Origin: Tangfeifania diversioriginum
GTDB taxonomy: Bacteria > Bacteroidota > Bacteroidia > Bacteroidales > Prolixibacteraceae
Length of the DNA: 64,000 nt
Direction of reading: 5' to 3'
NCBI RefSeq assembly: GCF_900141875.1
Contig: NZ_FQZE01000024.1
Coordinates: forward strand, 17,060-81,059
Shown: piece by piece, positions 26,791 through 36,483 of the stretch
How the letters are laid out: each line of letters starts with the position of its first letter
Numbering within the stretch: position 1 is the first letter of the stretch
Notes under the pieces: model-generated
Told to the model about the DNA's origin: nothing
Databases searched by the model: none
The model's input: only the letters and a program-made list of their open reading frames with translations
Made by a program: the position numbers and the translations under genes

Positions 26791-27954
26791 ATGAACGTAG
26801 TTCAGGTTACCGGAAAAAATTTAATAACCCAGTTTCATGAGGTTCCGCAAATCATTTTTAAAAATGATCCCAATTACACTCCGCAATTGAGACCAATGAT
26901 TGAGAATACTTTTAATCCTCAGAAAAACAATAAGTTCAAGAAAGGTGATGCCTGCAGGTGGTTGGTGAAAAAACAGGGGGAATTTGTAGGCAGAATTGCT
27001 GCTTTCTACGATTCTGATTATTACGAAGGTTACAATCAACCAACCGGGTGCATTGGTTTTTTTGAATGTATTAACGATAAAGAAGCTGCATTTTTTCTTT
27101 TCGATACGGCCCGAAAATGGTTGCACAAAAATGGCATGGAAGCCATGGATGGCCCGGTGAATTTTGGCGAAAACTTTTTTTACTGGGGGCTGCTTATCGA
27201 TGGTTTTCAACCGCAAACGTTTGGCATGCAGTATCATCCCCCATACTATCGCGAGTTGTTTGAAGATTACGGGTTTAAAATTTTTTACAAGCAACTGAGC
27301 TATTCAATGGATGTTACCAATCCTGATCTGCCCGACAGGTTTTGGAAAATTGCCGGGTGGGTTGCCAAAAAGAAGGAATATTCGTTCGAGCATTTCACCT
27401 TCCGAAACCAGGAGAAATTTATTAGCGATTTTATTGAAATTCACCGGCAGGCCTGGTCGGATCACGGAAATTACAAACCGGTAAGGTTTTCTCAGCTAAA
27501 GAATATGATTCAGGATGCCCGCCTTATTCTGGATGAAGAGTTTATTTGGTTTGTTTACCACAACAATAAACCCATCGCCTTTTTTATGATGATTCCGGAT
27601 TTGAACCAGATTATTCGAAAACTGAAAACGGGTAAGATCAATATATTAAACCTGTTGAAATTGCTTTATTACCGAAAGACCAATACAATTACACGTTGCA
27701 GGGTAATTGTTTTGGGCGTTGTGCCAAAGTTTCAGCGGCTGGGAATTGAATCGGGAATTTTCTATCACTTAAAAAAAGTGATGCTCCGTAAAAGTTGGTA
27801 TAACGATATGGAAATGAGTTGGGTTGGTGACTTTAACCCCAAAATGAATGCGCTTTTTAAATCGTTTGGCGCGCAACAAACACTAACCCATGCAACTATG
27901 CGTTATTTATTTAATCGCGAAAAAGAATTCGAAAGGGCACCTGTTATTAACTAA
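26791..27954 (+). CDS. GNAT-like protein, tandem paralogue 1
   Basis: A 387-residue protein of a family common in Bacteroidota. The C-terminal third looks like a GNAT acyltransferase (VIVLGVVPKFQRLGIESGIFYHLKK, with the acyl-CoA loop Q/RxxGxx). The N-terminal part has the conserved block GMEAMDGPVNFGENFFYWGLLIDGF. No signal peptide is seen. It is followed 55 bp later by a paralogue sharing that block and most of its length. The reaction is unknown. A 27-bp gap around the second promoter suggests separate transcription is possible. Confidence 0.78.
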   Translation: MNVVQVTGKNLITQFHEVPQIIFKNDPNYTPQLRPMIENTFNPQKNNKFKKGDACRWLVKKQGEFVGRIAAFYDSDYYEGYNQPTGCIGFFECINDKEAAFFLFDTARKWLHKNGMEAMDGPVNFGENFFYWGLLIDGFQPQTFGMQYHPPYYRELFEDYGFKIFYKQLSYSMDVTNPDLPDRFWKIAGWVAKKKEYSFEHFTFRNQEKFISDFIEIHRQAWSDHGNYKPVRFSQLKNMIQDARLILDEEFIWFVYHNNKPIAFFMMIPDLNQIIRKLKTGKINILNLLKLLYYRKTNTITRCRVIVLGVVPKFQRLGIESGIFYHLKKVMLRKSWYNDMEMSWVGDFNPKMNALFKSFGAQQTLTHATMRYLFNREKEFERAPVIN

Positions 27955-27962
27955 TCATCATT

Positions 27963-27970
27963 TACCTTTG
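27963..27970 (+). promoter_or_regulatory. candidate -7 element of the second GNAT-like gene
   Basis: TACCTTTG matches TAnnTTTG and lies 39 bp before the ATG at 28010, inside the gap between the paralogues, so copy 2 may have its own promoter. Confidence 0.4.
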
Positions 27971-28009
27971 TAGTAATAACACTTACCAGAGGTAGATTAA
28001 ATTAAGAAA

Positions 28010-29203
28010 ATGCAACTAATTGAAGTAACCGATAAAAAATCAAAAAAATATTTTCATAAAACACCACATTTCATTTATCGTGATGACCCAAACTGGGCTT
28101 GTCCGCTCGAAGGAATGGTAGAAAATACTTTTGACCCCCAAAAAAATCCGTCTTTCAAAAACGGCGAAGCCAAAAGGTGGGTATTAAAAAACAGCAGTGG
28201 AGAGTTGGTTGGGAGAATAGCTGCTTTTTACAATCTCGATAAAGCCAAAATTTTTGAGCAGCCTACCGGAGGGTGCGGTTTTTTTGAATGTATGGATAAC
28301 CAGGAGGCTGCCAACCTGCTTTTCGACACCGCACGCGACTGGCTGAAAACAAAAGGAATGGAGGCCATGGATGGCCCGGTTAACTTTGGCGAAAATTATA
28401 TGAACTGGGGCGTACTGGCCGACGGATTTATGCCTCAGGGTTTTGGCATGCCCTACAATCCTTCGTACTACGTAAAACTGTTCGAGAATTACGGATTTAA
28501 AGTTTATTTTGAACAATACAGTTATCACCTCGATACCACATTGCCCGAGCTGCCCGATCGTTTTTGGAAAGTGGCCGAATGGGTAGCCAAAAAGCCACAG
28601 TACAGTTTCAGGCATTTTTCATGGAAAGAAAAAGAAAAATTTATTGACGATTTTGCGCAAATTTACGATAATGCCTGGCGGTTTCACGAGCATTTCAAAC
28701 CCATCGACAAGGATGATTTGAATGAGTTTATAAACAGTGCGAAATTTTTAATTGAAGAAGATTTAATATGGTTTGCCTATCACGAGGGCGAACCCATTGC
28801 ACTTTTTGTTGCCGTACCAGACTTTAACCAGATTTTGGCCAAACTGAATGGCCGGATTACAACCTGGAATTTCCCGAAAGTATTGTGGTTGAAGTGGAGG
28901 AAAACCATGACACGCACGCGCAGCCTTATTATTGGAATTGTTCCTAAATTTCAGCGCTCTGGTATTGATGCCGCCATTTTCTGGCATCTTCGCCCTGCAA
29001 TGTACCGCAAGCCCTGGTACACCGAAATGGAACTTTCCTGGGCCGGCGATTTCAATCCCAAAATTGTAGCCCTTTACGAATCGGTTGGCGGCAAACGGGC
29101 AAAAACGCATTATACCATGCGCTATTTGTTCGATCGGGACAAACCTTTCACCAGGGCACCCATTATTACCACTGAGCCGGGGAAAGAAAAAAGCCGTTCA
29201 TGA
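28010..29203 (+). CDS. GNAT-like protein, tandem paralogue 2
   Basis: A 397-residue paralogue of the previous gene. Both open with VT(G/D)K and share NTF(N/D)PQKN, the GMEAMDGPVNFGEN block, PDRFWK(I/V)A and the C-terminal GNAT signature (LIIGIVPKFQRSGIDAAIFWHLRP). Divergence is substantial, so the duplication is old. Function is unknown. By fold it should transfer an acyl group from acyl-CoA or acyl-ACP. The pair may act on different substrates or as a heterodimer. Confidence 0.78.
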   Translation: MQLIEVTDKKSKKYFHKTPHFIYRDDPNWACPLEGMVENTFDPQKNPSFKNGEAKRWVLKNSSGELVGRIAAFYNLDKAKIFEQPTGGCGFFECMDNQEAANLLFDTARDWLKTKGMEAMDGPVNFGENYMNWGVLADGFMPQGFGMPYNPSYYVKLFENYGFKVYFEQYSYHLDTTLPELPDRFWKVAEWVAKKPQYSFRHFSWKEKEKFIDDFAQIYDNAWRFHEHFKPIDKDDLNEFINSAKFLIEEDLIWFAYHEGEPIALFVAVPDFNQILAKLNGRITTWNFPKVLWLKWRKTMTRTRSLIIGIVPKFQRSGIDAAIFWHLRPAMYRKPWYTEMELSWAGDFNPKIVALYESVGGKRAKTHYTMRYLFDRDKPFTRAPIITTEPGKEKSRS

Positions 29204-29223
29204 AAAATGAAATTAAAAATCGT

Positions 29224-29254
29224 TTTGGTTTCTTGAATACAATATTTATCTTTG
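29224..29254 (+). promoter_or_regulatory. canonical Bacteroidota promoter of the L31 gene
   Basis: TTTG (29224-29227), exactly 19 nt of spacer, then TATCTTTG (29247-29254) fits the TTTG-N19-TAnnTTTG consensus of the Bacteroidota housekeeping sigma factor. Transcription should begin near 29261, giving a leader of about 80 nt, a length that could allow feedback control of ribosomal-protein synthesis. Confidence 0.75.
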
Positions 29255-29338
29255 CAGACCTTTAAAAAGTTAAAAATGAATTAGGAATGGATTACAGTGA
29301 AAAATGTAACCATTCAAAAACAATTAAAAGAATAAGCA

Positions 29339-29602
29339 ATGAAAAAGGGAATTCATCCAACAGATTACAGACTGGTTGCCTTCAAAGATATGTCGAACGG
29401 GGATACCTTTATCACCCGCTCAACAGTTGAAACAAAAGAGACCGTTGAAGTTGAAGGAACAGAGTATCCGTTGTACAAATTAGAGATTTCAAATACTTCG
29501 CATCCTTTCTATACCGGTAAAGTTAAACTGGTTGACTCCGCTGGTCGGGTTGATAAGTTTATGAGCCGCTATGGAAAACACATGGAAAAAAAGAAAAAGT
29601 AA
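29339..29602 (+). CDS. rpmE2: 50S ribosomal protein L31, type B (cysteine-free)
   Basis: An 87-residue type B L31. [29 protein letters not shown] and the C-terminal [28 protein letters not shown] are diagnostic. The zinc-binding cysteines of the C+ form are absent, so this is the zinc-independent form. It is a single gene with its own promoter and terminator. It is a structural protein of the large subunit at the intersubunit bridge. Confidence 0.96.
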   Translation: MKKGIHPTDYRLVAFKDMSNGDTFITRSTVETKETVEVEGTEYPLYKLEISNTSHPFYTGKVKLVDSAGRVDKFMSRYGKHMEKKKK

Positions 29603-29621
29603 TCAATTTTACTGATAATTG

Positions 29622-29649
29622 AAAAGCTCCGTATTGCGGGGCTTTTTTT
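29622..29649 (+). terminator. terminator of the L31 gene
   Basis: AAAAGCTCCG, a 5-nt loop TATTG, then CGGGGCTTTTTTT. Stem of 10 bp with one wobble and a T run. Confidence 0.85.
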
Positions 29650-29822
29650 ATGAAAAGTAGTTTATAATTCTTCAATATCAGGTAACCAAAAAAAAGCTCC
29701 CGGTAATACTTAAATGTCACGCGCCTGAAAAAATGTCGGTAAAGAAGCCGTATTTCTATGAACATACGGCATTTATTATTCGTTTCGGGGAGTGGCATGG
29801 CTATTGCCAGTTACCTCTGTTG

Positions 29823-29830
29823 TATTTTTG
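29823..29830 (+). promoter_or_regulatory. candidate -7 element of lon
   Basis: TATTTTTG matches TAnnTTTG and lies 39 bp before the ATG at 29870. The upstream match is only ATTG at 29803-29806. No CIRCE-like inverted repeat was recognised. Confidence 0.45.
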
Positions 29831-29869
29831 CGGATTCAGTTCCGTCAGTTTGACATTAATTAATTGAAT

Positions 29870-32320
29870 ATGGGTAAAATAAAAAATTCAGGATTACAAG
29901 ATATATTATTGAACGGTTCGATGGAAAGTGACTCGGATTATATACCGATTATTGCCGACGGAGATGACAATGAACTTAAAAATACCGACATCCCCGATGT
30001 GTTACCTGTTCTGCCCCTGCGAAACACGGTTTTGTTCCCCGGAGTAGTGCTTCCCATCACGGTAGGGCGTAAAAAATCGTTGCAGTTAATTCAGGATGTT
30101 TACAAAGGCAGCCGGCTTCTGGGAGCATTGGCCCAGCGCGATTATACCATTGACGATCCCAAAAAAGAGGATTTGTTTTCAATTGGTACTGTGGCTGAGA
30201 TTCTGAAAATATTGGAGATGCCCGACGGTTCAACATCGGTAATTATCCAGGGGAAAAGGCGTTTTACTACTATGGAATTTGTTGCCGACGAACCCTACTA
30301 CAAAGCATCTGTTCAGCCACTCAACGATATCACATCGAAAAACGATTCAGAATTCAATGCAATTGTGGGTTCTTTAAAAGATTTGTCAATTAAAATTGCG
30401 CAGTTCTCTGCCAATGTTCCGCCCGAGGCTACTTTTGCTGTAAAAAATATTGAAAACTCCACATTCCTTATCAACTTCATTTGCTCAAACACCGATATCA
30501 ATGTTGAAAACAAACAAACCTTGCTTGAAATCGACAGTTTAAAAGATCGGGGCGTGCAGGCAATCAGCTACCTTGTAAAAGAGGTTCAAATGCTGGAGCT
30601 GAAACAGGATATCCAGAAAAAGGTGAAAACCGACATGGATAAGCAGCAACGCGAATTCATGCTCAACCAGCAAATGAAAACCATTCAGGACGAGCTGGGC
30701 GGCAATCCGGTGGAACAGGAAATAAATGAGTTAAAAGAAAAGGGCAAAGACAAAAAGTGGAGCAAGGAGGTGGCGCGCTTTTATGAAAAAGAAGTAGAAA
30801 AACTTCACCGGTTAAACCCCGCTGCCGGAGAATATTCAGTGCAATATACTTTCTGTCAAACATTGGCCGAACTTCCGTGGAATGAATTCACCGAAGATAA
30901 TTTCGATTTGAAAAATGCCAGCAAAGTGCTGGATGAAGATCATTACGGGCTTGAAAAAGTGAAGGAAAGAATTCTGGAACACTTGGCCGTGCTTAAATTG
31001 AAAAACGATATGAAAGCCCCGATTCTTTGCCTTTATGGCCCTCCCGGGGTGGGTAAAACTTCGCTCGGAAAATCAGTTGCACGAGCCCTCGACCGCAAAT
31101 ACGTGCGAATGAGCCTGGGCGGCCTGAGCGACGAATCAGAAATTCGCGGACACCGCAAAACCTATATTGGCGCCATGCCCGGCCGGATTATCCAAAATAT
31201 TAAGAAAGTCAAAACATCCAACCCGGTATTTATTCTTGACGAGATTGACAAGGTTTCCAAACATTTTCATGGCGATCCGGCTTCGGCACTGCTCGAAGTG
31301 CTGGACCCGGAGCAAAATTCGGAATTTCACGACAATTACGTGGAAATGGACTACGACCTTTCGAAAGTGATGTTTATTGCAACCGCCAATACGTTAAATA
31401 CAATTGCCCCGCCACTGCGCGACAGGCTCGAGTTGATTGAAGTGAGCGGTTATTTGGTGGAAGAGAAGATAGAAATTGCCAAACGGCACCTCATTCCCAA
31501 ACAGCTGGAAAATCATGGTTTGAAAAAGAGCGAAGTCACTTTCCCGAAAAAAACTATCGAACTGATAATTGACGGGTACACCCGGGAGTCCGGTGTCAGG
31601 GAACTGGATAAAAAAATTGCTAAAATTATTCGCCGCGTGGCCAAAAAAATCGCATTCGAAGAGCCTTACAACAAAAAGCTTACAAAAGACGACGTGCGCG
31701 AGTATTTGGGAGTAACTGAATATTCAAAAGAACGCTACCAGGGAAATGAGTTTGCCGGTGTGGTTACCGGACTGGCCTGGACAGCAGTTGGTGGCGAAAT
31801 CCTGTTTGTGGAAACAAGCCTGAGCAAGGGGAAAGGCACACTCACACTTACCGGAAACCTGGGCGATGTGATGAAAGAATCGGCAATGTTGGCGCATGAA
31901 TATTTAAAATCGCACGCAGAAGATTTGGGACTAAACCCTGAAATTTTCAGTAACTGGAATGTGCATGTTCACGTACCAGAAGGTGCCATACCAAAAGATG
32001 GACCTTCGGCAGGAGTAACAATGGTTACTTCGCTGGCTTCTGCATTTACCCAGCAAAAAGTGAAAAAGAATTTGGCCATGACCGGTGAAATTACACTTCG
32101 GGGTAAAGTACTGCCGGTTGGCGGTATTAAAGAAAAAATACTGGCGGCCAAAAGAGCTGGCATAACTGAAATCATCCTTTCGGAAGAGAACAAAAAGAAT
32201 TTGGAGGAGATCAAGGATGAGTACCTGAAAGGATTGAATTTTCACTTTGTGAAAACAATTATGGATGTGCTCGATTTTGCTTTACTGAAAACAAAAGTTA
32301 ACAGGCCTGTAAAATTGTAA
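29870..32320 (+). CDS. lon: ATP-dependent protease Lon
   Basis: An 816-residue LonA protease of full length. ATG 29870 is chosen over a TTG two codons upstream. The N-terminal substrate-binding domain (PVLPLRNTVLFPGVVLPI) is followed by the AAA+ module with Walker A GPPGVGKTS (residues 390-398) and Walker B FILDEIDK, then the protease domain with the catalytic dyad Ser713 (DGPSAG) and Lys756 (GGIKEKILAAKRAG). It degrades misfolded and regulatory proteins in the cytosol. It is followed by a small lipoprotein gene. Confidence 0.97.
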   Translation: MGKIKNSGLQDILLNGSMESDSDYIPIIADGDDNELKNTDIPDVLPVLPLRNTVLFPGVVLPITVGRKKSLQLIQDVYKGSRLLGALAQRDYTIDDPKKEDLFSIGTVAEILKILEMPDGSTSVIIQGKRRFTTMEFVADEPYYKASVQPLNDITSKNDSEFNAIVGSLKDLSIKIAQFSANVPPEATFAVKNIENSTFLINFICSNTDINVENKQTLLEIDSLKDRGVQAISYLVKEVQMLELKQDIQKKVKTDMDKQQREFMLNQQMKTIQDELGGNPVEQEINELKEKGKDKKWSKEVARFYEKEVEKLHRLNPAAGEYSVQYTFCQTLAELPWNEFTEDNFDLKNASKVLDEDHYGLEKVKERILEHLAVLKLKNDMKAPILCLYGPPGVGKTSLGKSVARALDRKYVRMSLGGLSDESEIRGHRKTYIGAMPGRIIQNIKKVKTSNPVFILDEIDKVSKHFHGDPASALLEVLDPEQNSEFHDNYVEMDYDLSKVMFIATANTLNTIAPPLRDRLELIEVSGYLVEEKIEIAKRHLIPKQLENHGLKKSEVTFPKKTIELIIDGYTRESGVRELDKKIAKIIRRVAKKIAFEEPYNKKLTKDDVREYLGVTEYSKERYQGNEFAGVVTGLAWTAVGGEILFVETSLSKGKGTLTLTGNLGDVMKESAMLAHEYLKSHAEDLGLNPEIFSNWNVHVHVPEGAIPKDGPSAGVTMVTSLASAFTQQKVKKNLAMTGEITLRGKVLPVGGIKEKILAAKRAGITEIILSEENKKNLEEIKDEYLKGLNFHFVKTIMDVLDFALLKTKVNRPVKL

Positions 32321-32359
32321 GGCCACCTGATAGAAATATTAACCAGTAATAAAATAGCG

Positions 32360-32683
32360 ATGTCAAAATTTATTTTAGTTATTTTTTTGGCCCTGTTTTT
32401 TGGATGCCAGTCGGGCAGCAAAAACCAATCTGTTGGTGAAGACCAGGAAAACAGTACAGCTGCTGTGGTTGAAAAAACCATTAACATTGGCGGAATGCAT
32501 TGCGATATGTGCGTGGCTTCTATCGAAAAAGGAATTAATCAACTTGAAGGGATTGAGTCGGTAACAGCCAGTTTGAGTGATTCAACTGCTATTGTGGTTT
32601 TTGATGAATCGAAAGCCAGTCTCAGTCAAATTGAAACAGCAATAGAGAAAAGAGGCTACAAGGTTAAAGCGGTATCTGAATAA
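32360..32683 (+). CDS. heavy-metal-associated (HMA) domain lipoprotein
   Basis: A 107-residue protein: lipoprotein signal with lipobox Cys16 (LALFFGC), a short Ser/Asn/Gln-rich linker, then an HMA domain with the metal-binding pair Cys48 and Cys51 in GGMHCDMC and the usual betaalphabetabetaalphabeta pattern. It should bind Cu(I) or another soft metal at the membrane surface, feeding a transporter or efflux system that is not in this window. It lies 39 bp after lon, so it may be read from the same transcript. Confidence 0.87.
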   Translation: MSKFILVIFLALFFGCQSGSKNQSVGEDQENSTAAVVEKTINIGGMHCDMCVASIEKGINQLEGIESVTASLSDSTAIVVFDESKASLSQIETAIEKRGYKVKAVSE

Positions 32684-32747
32684 GAGCTTTTCGGGAGATT
32701 AATTTTAATTTTTTCATTTTTTTTCGAAATTTGTCGCTTCCTCACTT

Positions 32748-32927
32748 ATGTTACAAACAATGAAATTTTCATTGTTCTTTTCTCTTTTGCTATTGGCTAC
32801 CGAAGTTCCATTTGGACAAAGGAATAATTTAACCCAGAATATTAGAGGCACAGTAATTACTGCCGATTCATTAGTGCTTTTAAAAACAAACGCACTTTTC
32901 TATGTCAAATACCGTGTCTGTTTTTAA
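32748..32927 (+). pseudogene. N-terminal remnant of a TonB-receptor / regulatory-domain protein
   Basis: A 59-residue frame begins MLQTMKFSLFFSLLLLATEV (signal peptide) and continues RNNLTQNIRGTVITADS, which looks like the start of a carboxypeptidase-regulatory-like plug domain found at the N-terminus of many Bacteroidota TonB-dependent receptors. It then loses similarity and stops at 32925-32927. No barrel follows. I read it as a truncated relic. A short functional exported peptide is the alternative. Confidence 0.45.
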
Positions 32928-32945
32928 TGTTTTTAAACAGGCTTT

Positions 32946-33164
32946 TTGTCCACAATTTCAGTGGTTTTTGGCATTCGGTTTGCTTTAAAACAGCAAATTA
33001 ATTTGTTGCCTGAAGTCATGAAAAACAATTCAAATCATAAAATAGAAACTTTTTCGGGAAAATCAGTCTGGAAAGTAGAAATTACCTTCCTGTCTTACGA
33101 TGAAAACGGACATCACTTTTTACCCACTGAAAAACCGGTACAGTTGAAGGTGTTACTCAATTGA
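32946..33164 (+). CDS. short hypothetical frame in a degenerate stretch
   Basis: An open frame of up to 72 codons from a TTG, or 48 codons from an internal ATG (33018), encoding a hydrophilic C-terminal part (KIETFSGKSVWKVEITFLSYDE). I recognise no family. It sits between the TonB-receptor-like relic and carB in a stretch with no good gene, and may be another relic or a very small real gene. Confidence 0.3.
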   Translation: MSTISVVFGIRFALKQQINLLPEVMKNNSNHKIETFSGKSVWKVEITFLSYDENGHHFLPTEKPVQLKVLLN

Positions 33165-33229
33165 TTACAAAAGTTATATGAAAGTCATGCCCTCACTTAA
33201 AGTGAGGGTACGACTATTCCATCCTGAGT

Positions 33230-36200
33230 CTAATATTCATCCCAGCTTTTTATCGAAATATCCTTCAGTTCATATTTGCAGATTCCGTAAATAAATGCAC
33301 TGGCAACCCGGGCATTTGTAATTAACGGAATGTTGAAATCAATTGCATTTCTTCGAATCTGATATCCGTTTTTCAACTCACGTTTGGTATAGTTTTTCGG
33401 AATATTTATTACCAGATCGATTTTTTTCTTCTTAATGTATTCAATGGTATTCGGATGCCGGTCTTCTTCGTCGGGCCAGTTGAGCAGTGTGTTGTTGATG
33501 CCGTTGTCCATGAAAAACTTGTGGGTTCCTTCAGTCGCAAAAAGGTTGTATCCTCTCTGCGTCAGCATCTGCGCACTTTTCAACAGTTCCACTTTTGAAC
33601 GCGACGGACCTGATGAGATGAGTACATTTTTTATCGGAATGTTATAACCTACCGAAAGCATCGACTTTAAAATGGCTTCGTAGTAGGTTTCTCCAATACA
33701 GGCCACTTCGCCTGTTGAAGCCATGTCCACGCCCAACACCGGGTCGGCATTCAGCAATCGCGAAAATGAAAACTGAGGTGCCTTTACGCCCACATAATCC
33801 AGTTCGAAAAGCGATTTGTCCGGCTTTGCAACCGGTACGCCCAACATTACTTTTGTAGCTATTTCAATGAGGTTCAACTTCATTACTTTCGACACGAACG
33901 GGAAACTGCGCGATGCCCTCAGATTGCACTCAATAACTTTTATGTCGTTGTCTTTTGCAAGAAACTGCATGTTGAACGGCCCCGTTATTTCCAGTCCCTG
34001 GGCGATTTCCCGTGCAATTTTTTTCACCCGCCTGATGGTTTCAATATATAGTTTTTGTGGTGGAAAAACTATGGTTGCATCGCCCGAGTGAACACCGGCA
34101 AACTCCACATGTTCCGAAATGGCATAAGCAATAATTTCCCCTTCGCGGGCTACGGCATCGATTTCAATTTCTTTGGCCTCCTCAATAAATTCGCTTACCA
34201 CCACCGGGTGTTCTTTGGAAACATTGGCAGCCATCTGAAGCAAATGCTCCAGCTGTTCAGGGTTCGAAACCACATTCATGGCTGCACCCGAAAGAACATA
34301 GGAGGGGCGAATGAGTACTGGGTAGCCCACTTCATCGATAAACTTGTAAATTTCTTCGAAGGTGGAAAGCTTTGCCCAGCGGGGCTGGTCGATTTTTAAT
34401 TTATCGAGCAGGGAAGAGAATTTTTCGCGATCCTCGGCATTGTCAATTTTTATTGGCGAAGTTCCCAGTACCGGCACCTCCTGGCTGTGCAGTTTCATGG
34501 CCAGGTTGTTTGGTATCTGGCCGCCCGTCGAAATAATTACCCCGTAAGGATTTTCCAGATCAATAATGTCCATCACCCGTTCAAAAGTGAGTTCATCGAA
34601 ATAGAGCCGGTCGCAGGTGTCGTAGTCGGTACTTACCGTTTCGGGGTTGTAATTGATCATCACCGATCGGTAGTTTTCCTTTTTTATGGAATTGATTGCA
34701 TTTACGCTGCACCAGTCGAATTCCACCGAACTCCCAATCCGGTAGGCACCCGATCCCAGCACAATCACCGATTTATTGTCGTTGAAAAATTCGATGTCAT
34801 TTTCATCTCCGTTGTACGTAAGATAAAGGTAATTGGTCAGTGCAGGATATTCACCGGCAAGGGTGTCAATTTGTTTTACTACCGGTACAATGCCTTTCAT
34901 TTTGCGGTATGCCCTTACTTTTAGCAAATCTTCCTGAATTCTTTCATTAGGGCTTTCAAATACGAGACGGGCAAGCTGGAAGTCGGAATACCCCGCTTTT
35001 TTGGCCAGTTTCAGCAACTCGTCCGGAAGGTCTTCAAGTCGGTTAACTTTTTCAAGTTCGTTTTTTATCTTGAAAATGTTTTTGAGGCGGTATAAAAACC
35101 AGCGATCGATTTTTGTTTTTTCGCAAAGTTCATCTATTGAATAACCTTTGTTGAAAGCTTCTGCAATGGCAAAAATACGGCGGTCGGTCGGGTAGGTCAG
35201 TTCCGATTCAATTTCTTCAATATTAATTTCTTCTTTGTTGGCTACAAAACCGTGCATTCCGAGGCCCACCATCCGAATGCCTTTTTGAATGGCTTCTTCA
35301 AAAGTACGGCCGATGGCCATAATTTCGCCCACACTCTTCATGGAACTCCCAATGTTTTTGGAAACGCCGATGAATTTGTTGAGGTCCCAGCGCGGAATTT
35401 TAACCACGCAATAATCCAGTGCCGGCTCAAAAGCAGCGGTGGTCACTTTGGTTACCGAGTTCCTGAGTTGGTGCAAACCGTAGCCCAGTCCCAGTTTGGC
35501 AGCCACAAAGGCCAGCGGGTAGCCGGTTGCTTTCGATGCCAGTGCCGACGAACGCGACAGGCGTGCATTGACTTCAATTACACGGTAATCTTCGGAGTGC
35601 GGATCGAGCGCGAACTGCACGTTACATTCGCCAACAACACCTACACGACGAATGATTTTGATTGAAATTTCCCGCAACTTGTGGTATTCTGAATTATTGA
35701 GTGTTTGCGACGGAGCCACAACAATACTTTCGCCCGTGTGAATGCCCAGCGGGTCGAAATTTTCCATGTTGCAAACCGTAATGCAGTTGTCGAACTGGTC
35801 GCGCACAACCTCATATTCAACTTCTTTCCAACCTTTAATCGATTCTTCAATCAGAATTTGGGGTGAATATGAAAAAGCTTTTGAGGCCAGGTTTTCCAGC
35901 TCTTTTTCATTCTCGCAAAAACCGCTGCCCAAACCTCCGAGGGTGTAGGCTGCCCTTACGATAATAGGGAACCCTACTTTTTGTGCGGCAGCATGGGCTT
36001 CTTCCATATTGGAAGCGGCAATGCTTTGCGGTGTTTTTACGTCGATTTCGCCAAGCATTTGTCGGAAAATATCGCGGTCTTCGGTGTCAATAATCGATTG
36101 CACCGGTGTTCCTACCACTTCAACATTGTATTTTTCCAGCACTCCGGCTTCGAATAATTTCACCCCGCAGTTGAGGGCAGTTTGTCCGCCAAATGCGAGT

Positions 36201-36457
36201 AAAATCCCCTGGGGCTTTTCTTTCTTAATAATTTCTTCCACAAAATATGGAGTAACCGGAAGGAAATAAATTTTGTCGGCAATCTCTGTCGAGGTTTGAA
36301 TGGTGGCTATGTTTGGATTGATAAGAACAGTTTCAACACCTTCTTCTTTCAGTGCTTTTAATGCCTGCGATCCCGAGTAATCAAATTCCCCGGCCTCGCC
36401 GATTTTAAGTGCTCCGGACCCGAGGATAATTGCTTTTTTTATCTTTTTATTTATCAT
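33230..36457 (-). CDS. carB: carbamoyl-phosphate synthase large subunit
   Basis: A 1075-residue subunit of full length. It has two homologous ATP-grasp halves (KKAIILGSGALKIGEAGEFDYSGSQALKAL and SVIVLGSGAYRIGSSVEFDWCSVNAI), an oligomerisation segment, and a C-terminal MGS-like allosteric domain (LISSGPSRSKVELLKSAQMLTQRGYNLFATEGTHKF). It makes carbamoyl phosphate from glutamine-derived ammonia, bicarbonate and 2 ATP for arginine and pyrimidines. It follows carA by 26 bp on the minus strand and is divergent from the arg cluster. Confidence 0.97.
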   Translation of the reverse strand: MINKKIKKAIILGSGALKIGEAGEFDYSGSQALKALKEEGVETVLINPNIATIQTSTEIADKIYFLPVTPYFVEEIIKKEKPQGILLAFGGQTALNCGVKLFEAGVLEKYNVEVVGTPVQSIIDTEDRDIFRQMLGEIDVKTPQSIAASNMEEAHAAAQKVGFPIIVRAAYTLGGLGSGFCENEKELENLASKAFSYSPQILIEESIKGWKEVEYEVVRDQFDNCITVCNMENFDPLGIHTGESIVVAPSQTLNNSEYHKLREISIKIIRRVGVVGECNVQFALDPHSEDYRVIEVNARLSRSSALASKATGYPLAFVAAKLGLGYGLHQLRNSVTKVTTAAFEPALDYCVVKIPRWDLNKFIGVSKNIGSSMKSVGEIMAIGRTFEEAIQKGIRMVGLGMHGFVANKEEINIEEIESELTYPTDRRIFAIAEAFNKGYSIDELCEKTKIDRWFLYRLKNIFKIKNELEKVNRLEDLPDELLKLAKKAGYSDFQLARLVFESPNERIQEDLLKVRAYRKMKGIVPVVKQIDTLAGEYPALTNYLYLTYNGDENDIEFFNDNKSVIVLGSGAYRIGSSVEFDWCSVNAINSIKKENYRSVMINYNPETVSTDYDTCDRLYFDELTFERVMDIIDLENPYGVIISTGGQIPNNLAMKLHSQEVPVLGTSPIKIDNAEDREKFSSLLDKLKIDQPRWAKLSTFEEIYKFIDEVGYPVLIRPSYVLSGAAMNVVSNPEQLEHLLQMAANVSKEHPVVVSEFIEEAKEIEIDAVAREGEIIAYAISEHVEFAGVHSGDATIVFPPQKLYIETIRRVKKIAREIAQGLEITGPFNMQFLAKDNDIKVIECNLRASRSFPFVSKVMKLNLIEIATKVMLGVPVAKPDKSLFELDYVGVKAPQFSFSRLLNADPVLGVDMASTGEVACIGETYYEAILKSMLSVGYNIPIKNVLISSGPSRSKVELLKSAQMLTQRGYNLFATEGTHKFFMDNGINNTLLNWPDEEDRHPNTIEYIKKKKIDLVINIPKNYTKRELKNGYQIRRNAIDFNIPLITNARVASAFIYGICKYELKDISIKSWDEY

Positions 36458-36483
36458 GATGTTCGCTTGATTTTCGAAATTGA

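Noticed and set aside
33190..33208. CCCTCAC/GTGAGGG palindrome as terminator of carB
   Set aside because: No T run follows on either strand, so an intrinsic terminator is not supported; left as a palindrome of unknown role.
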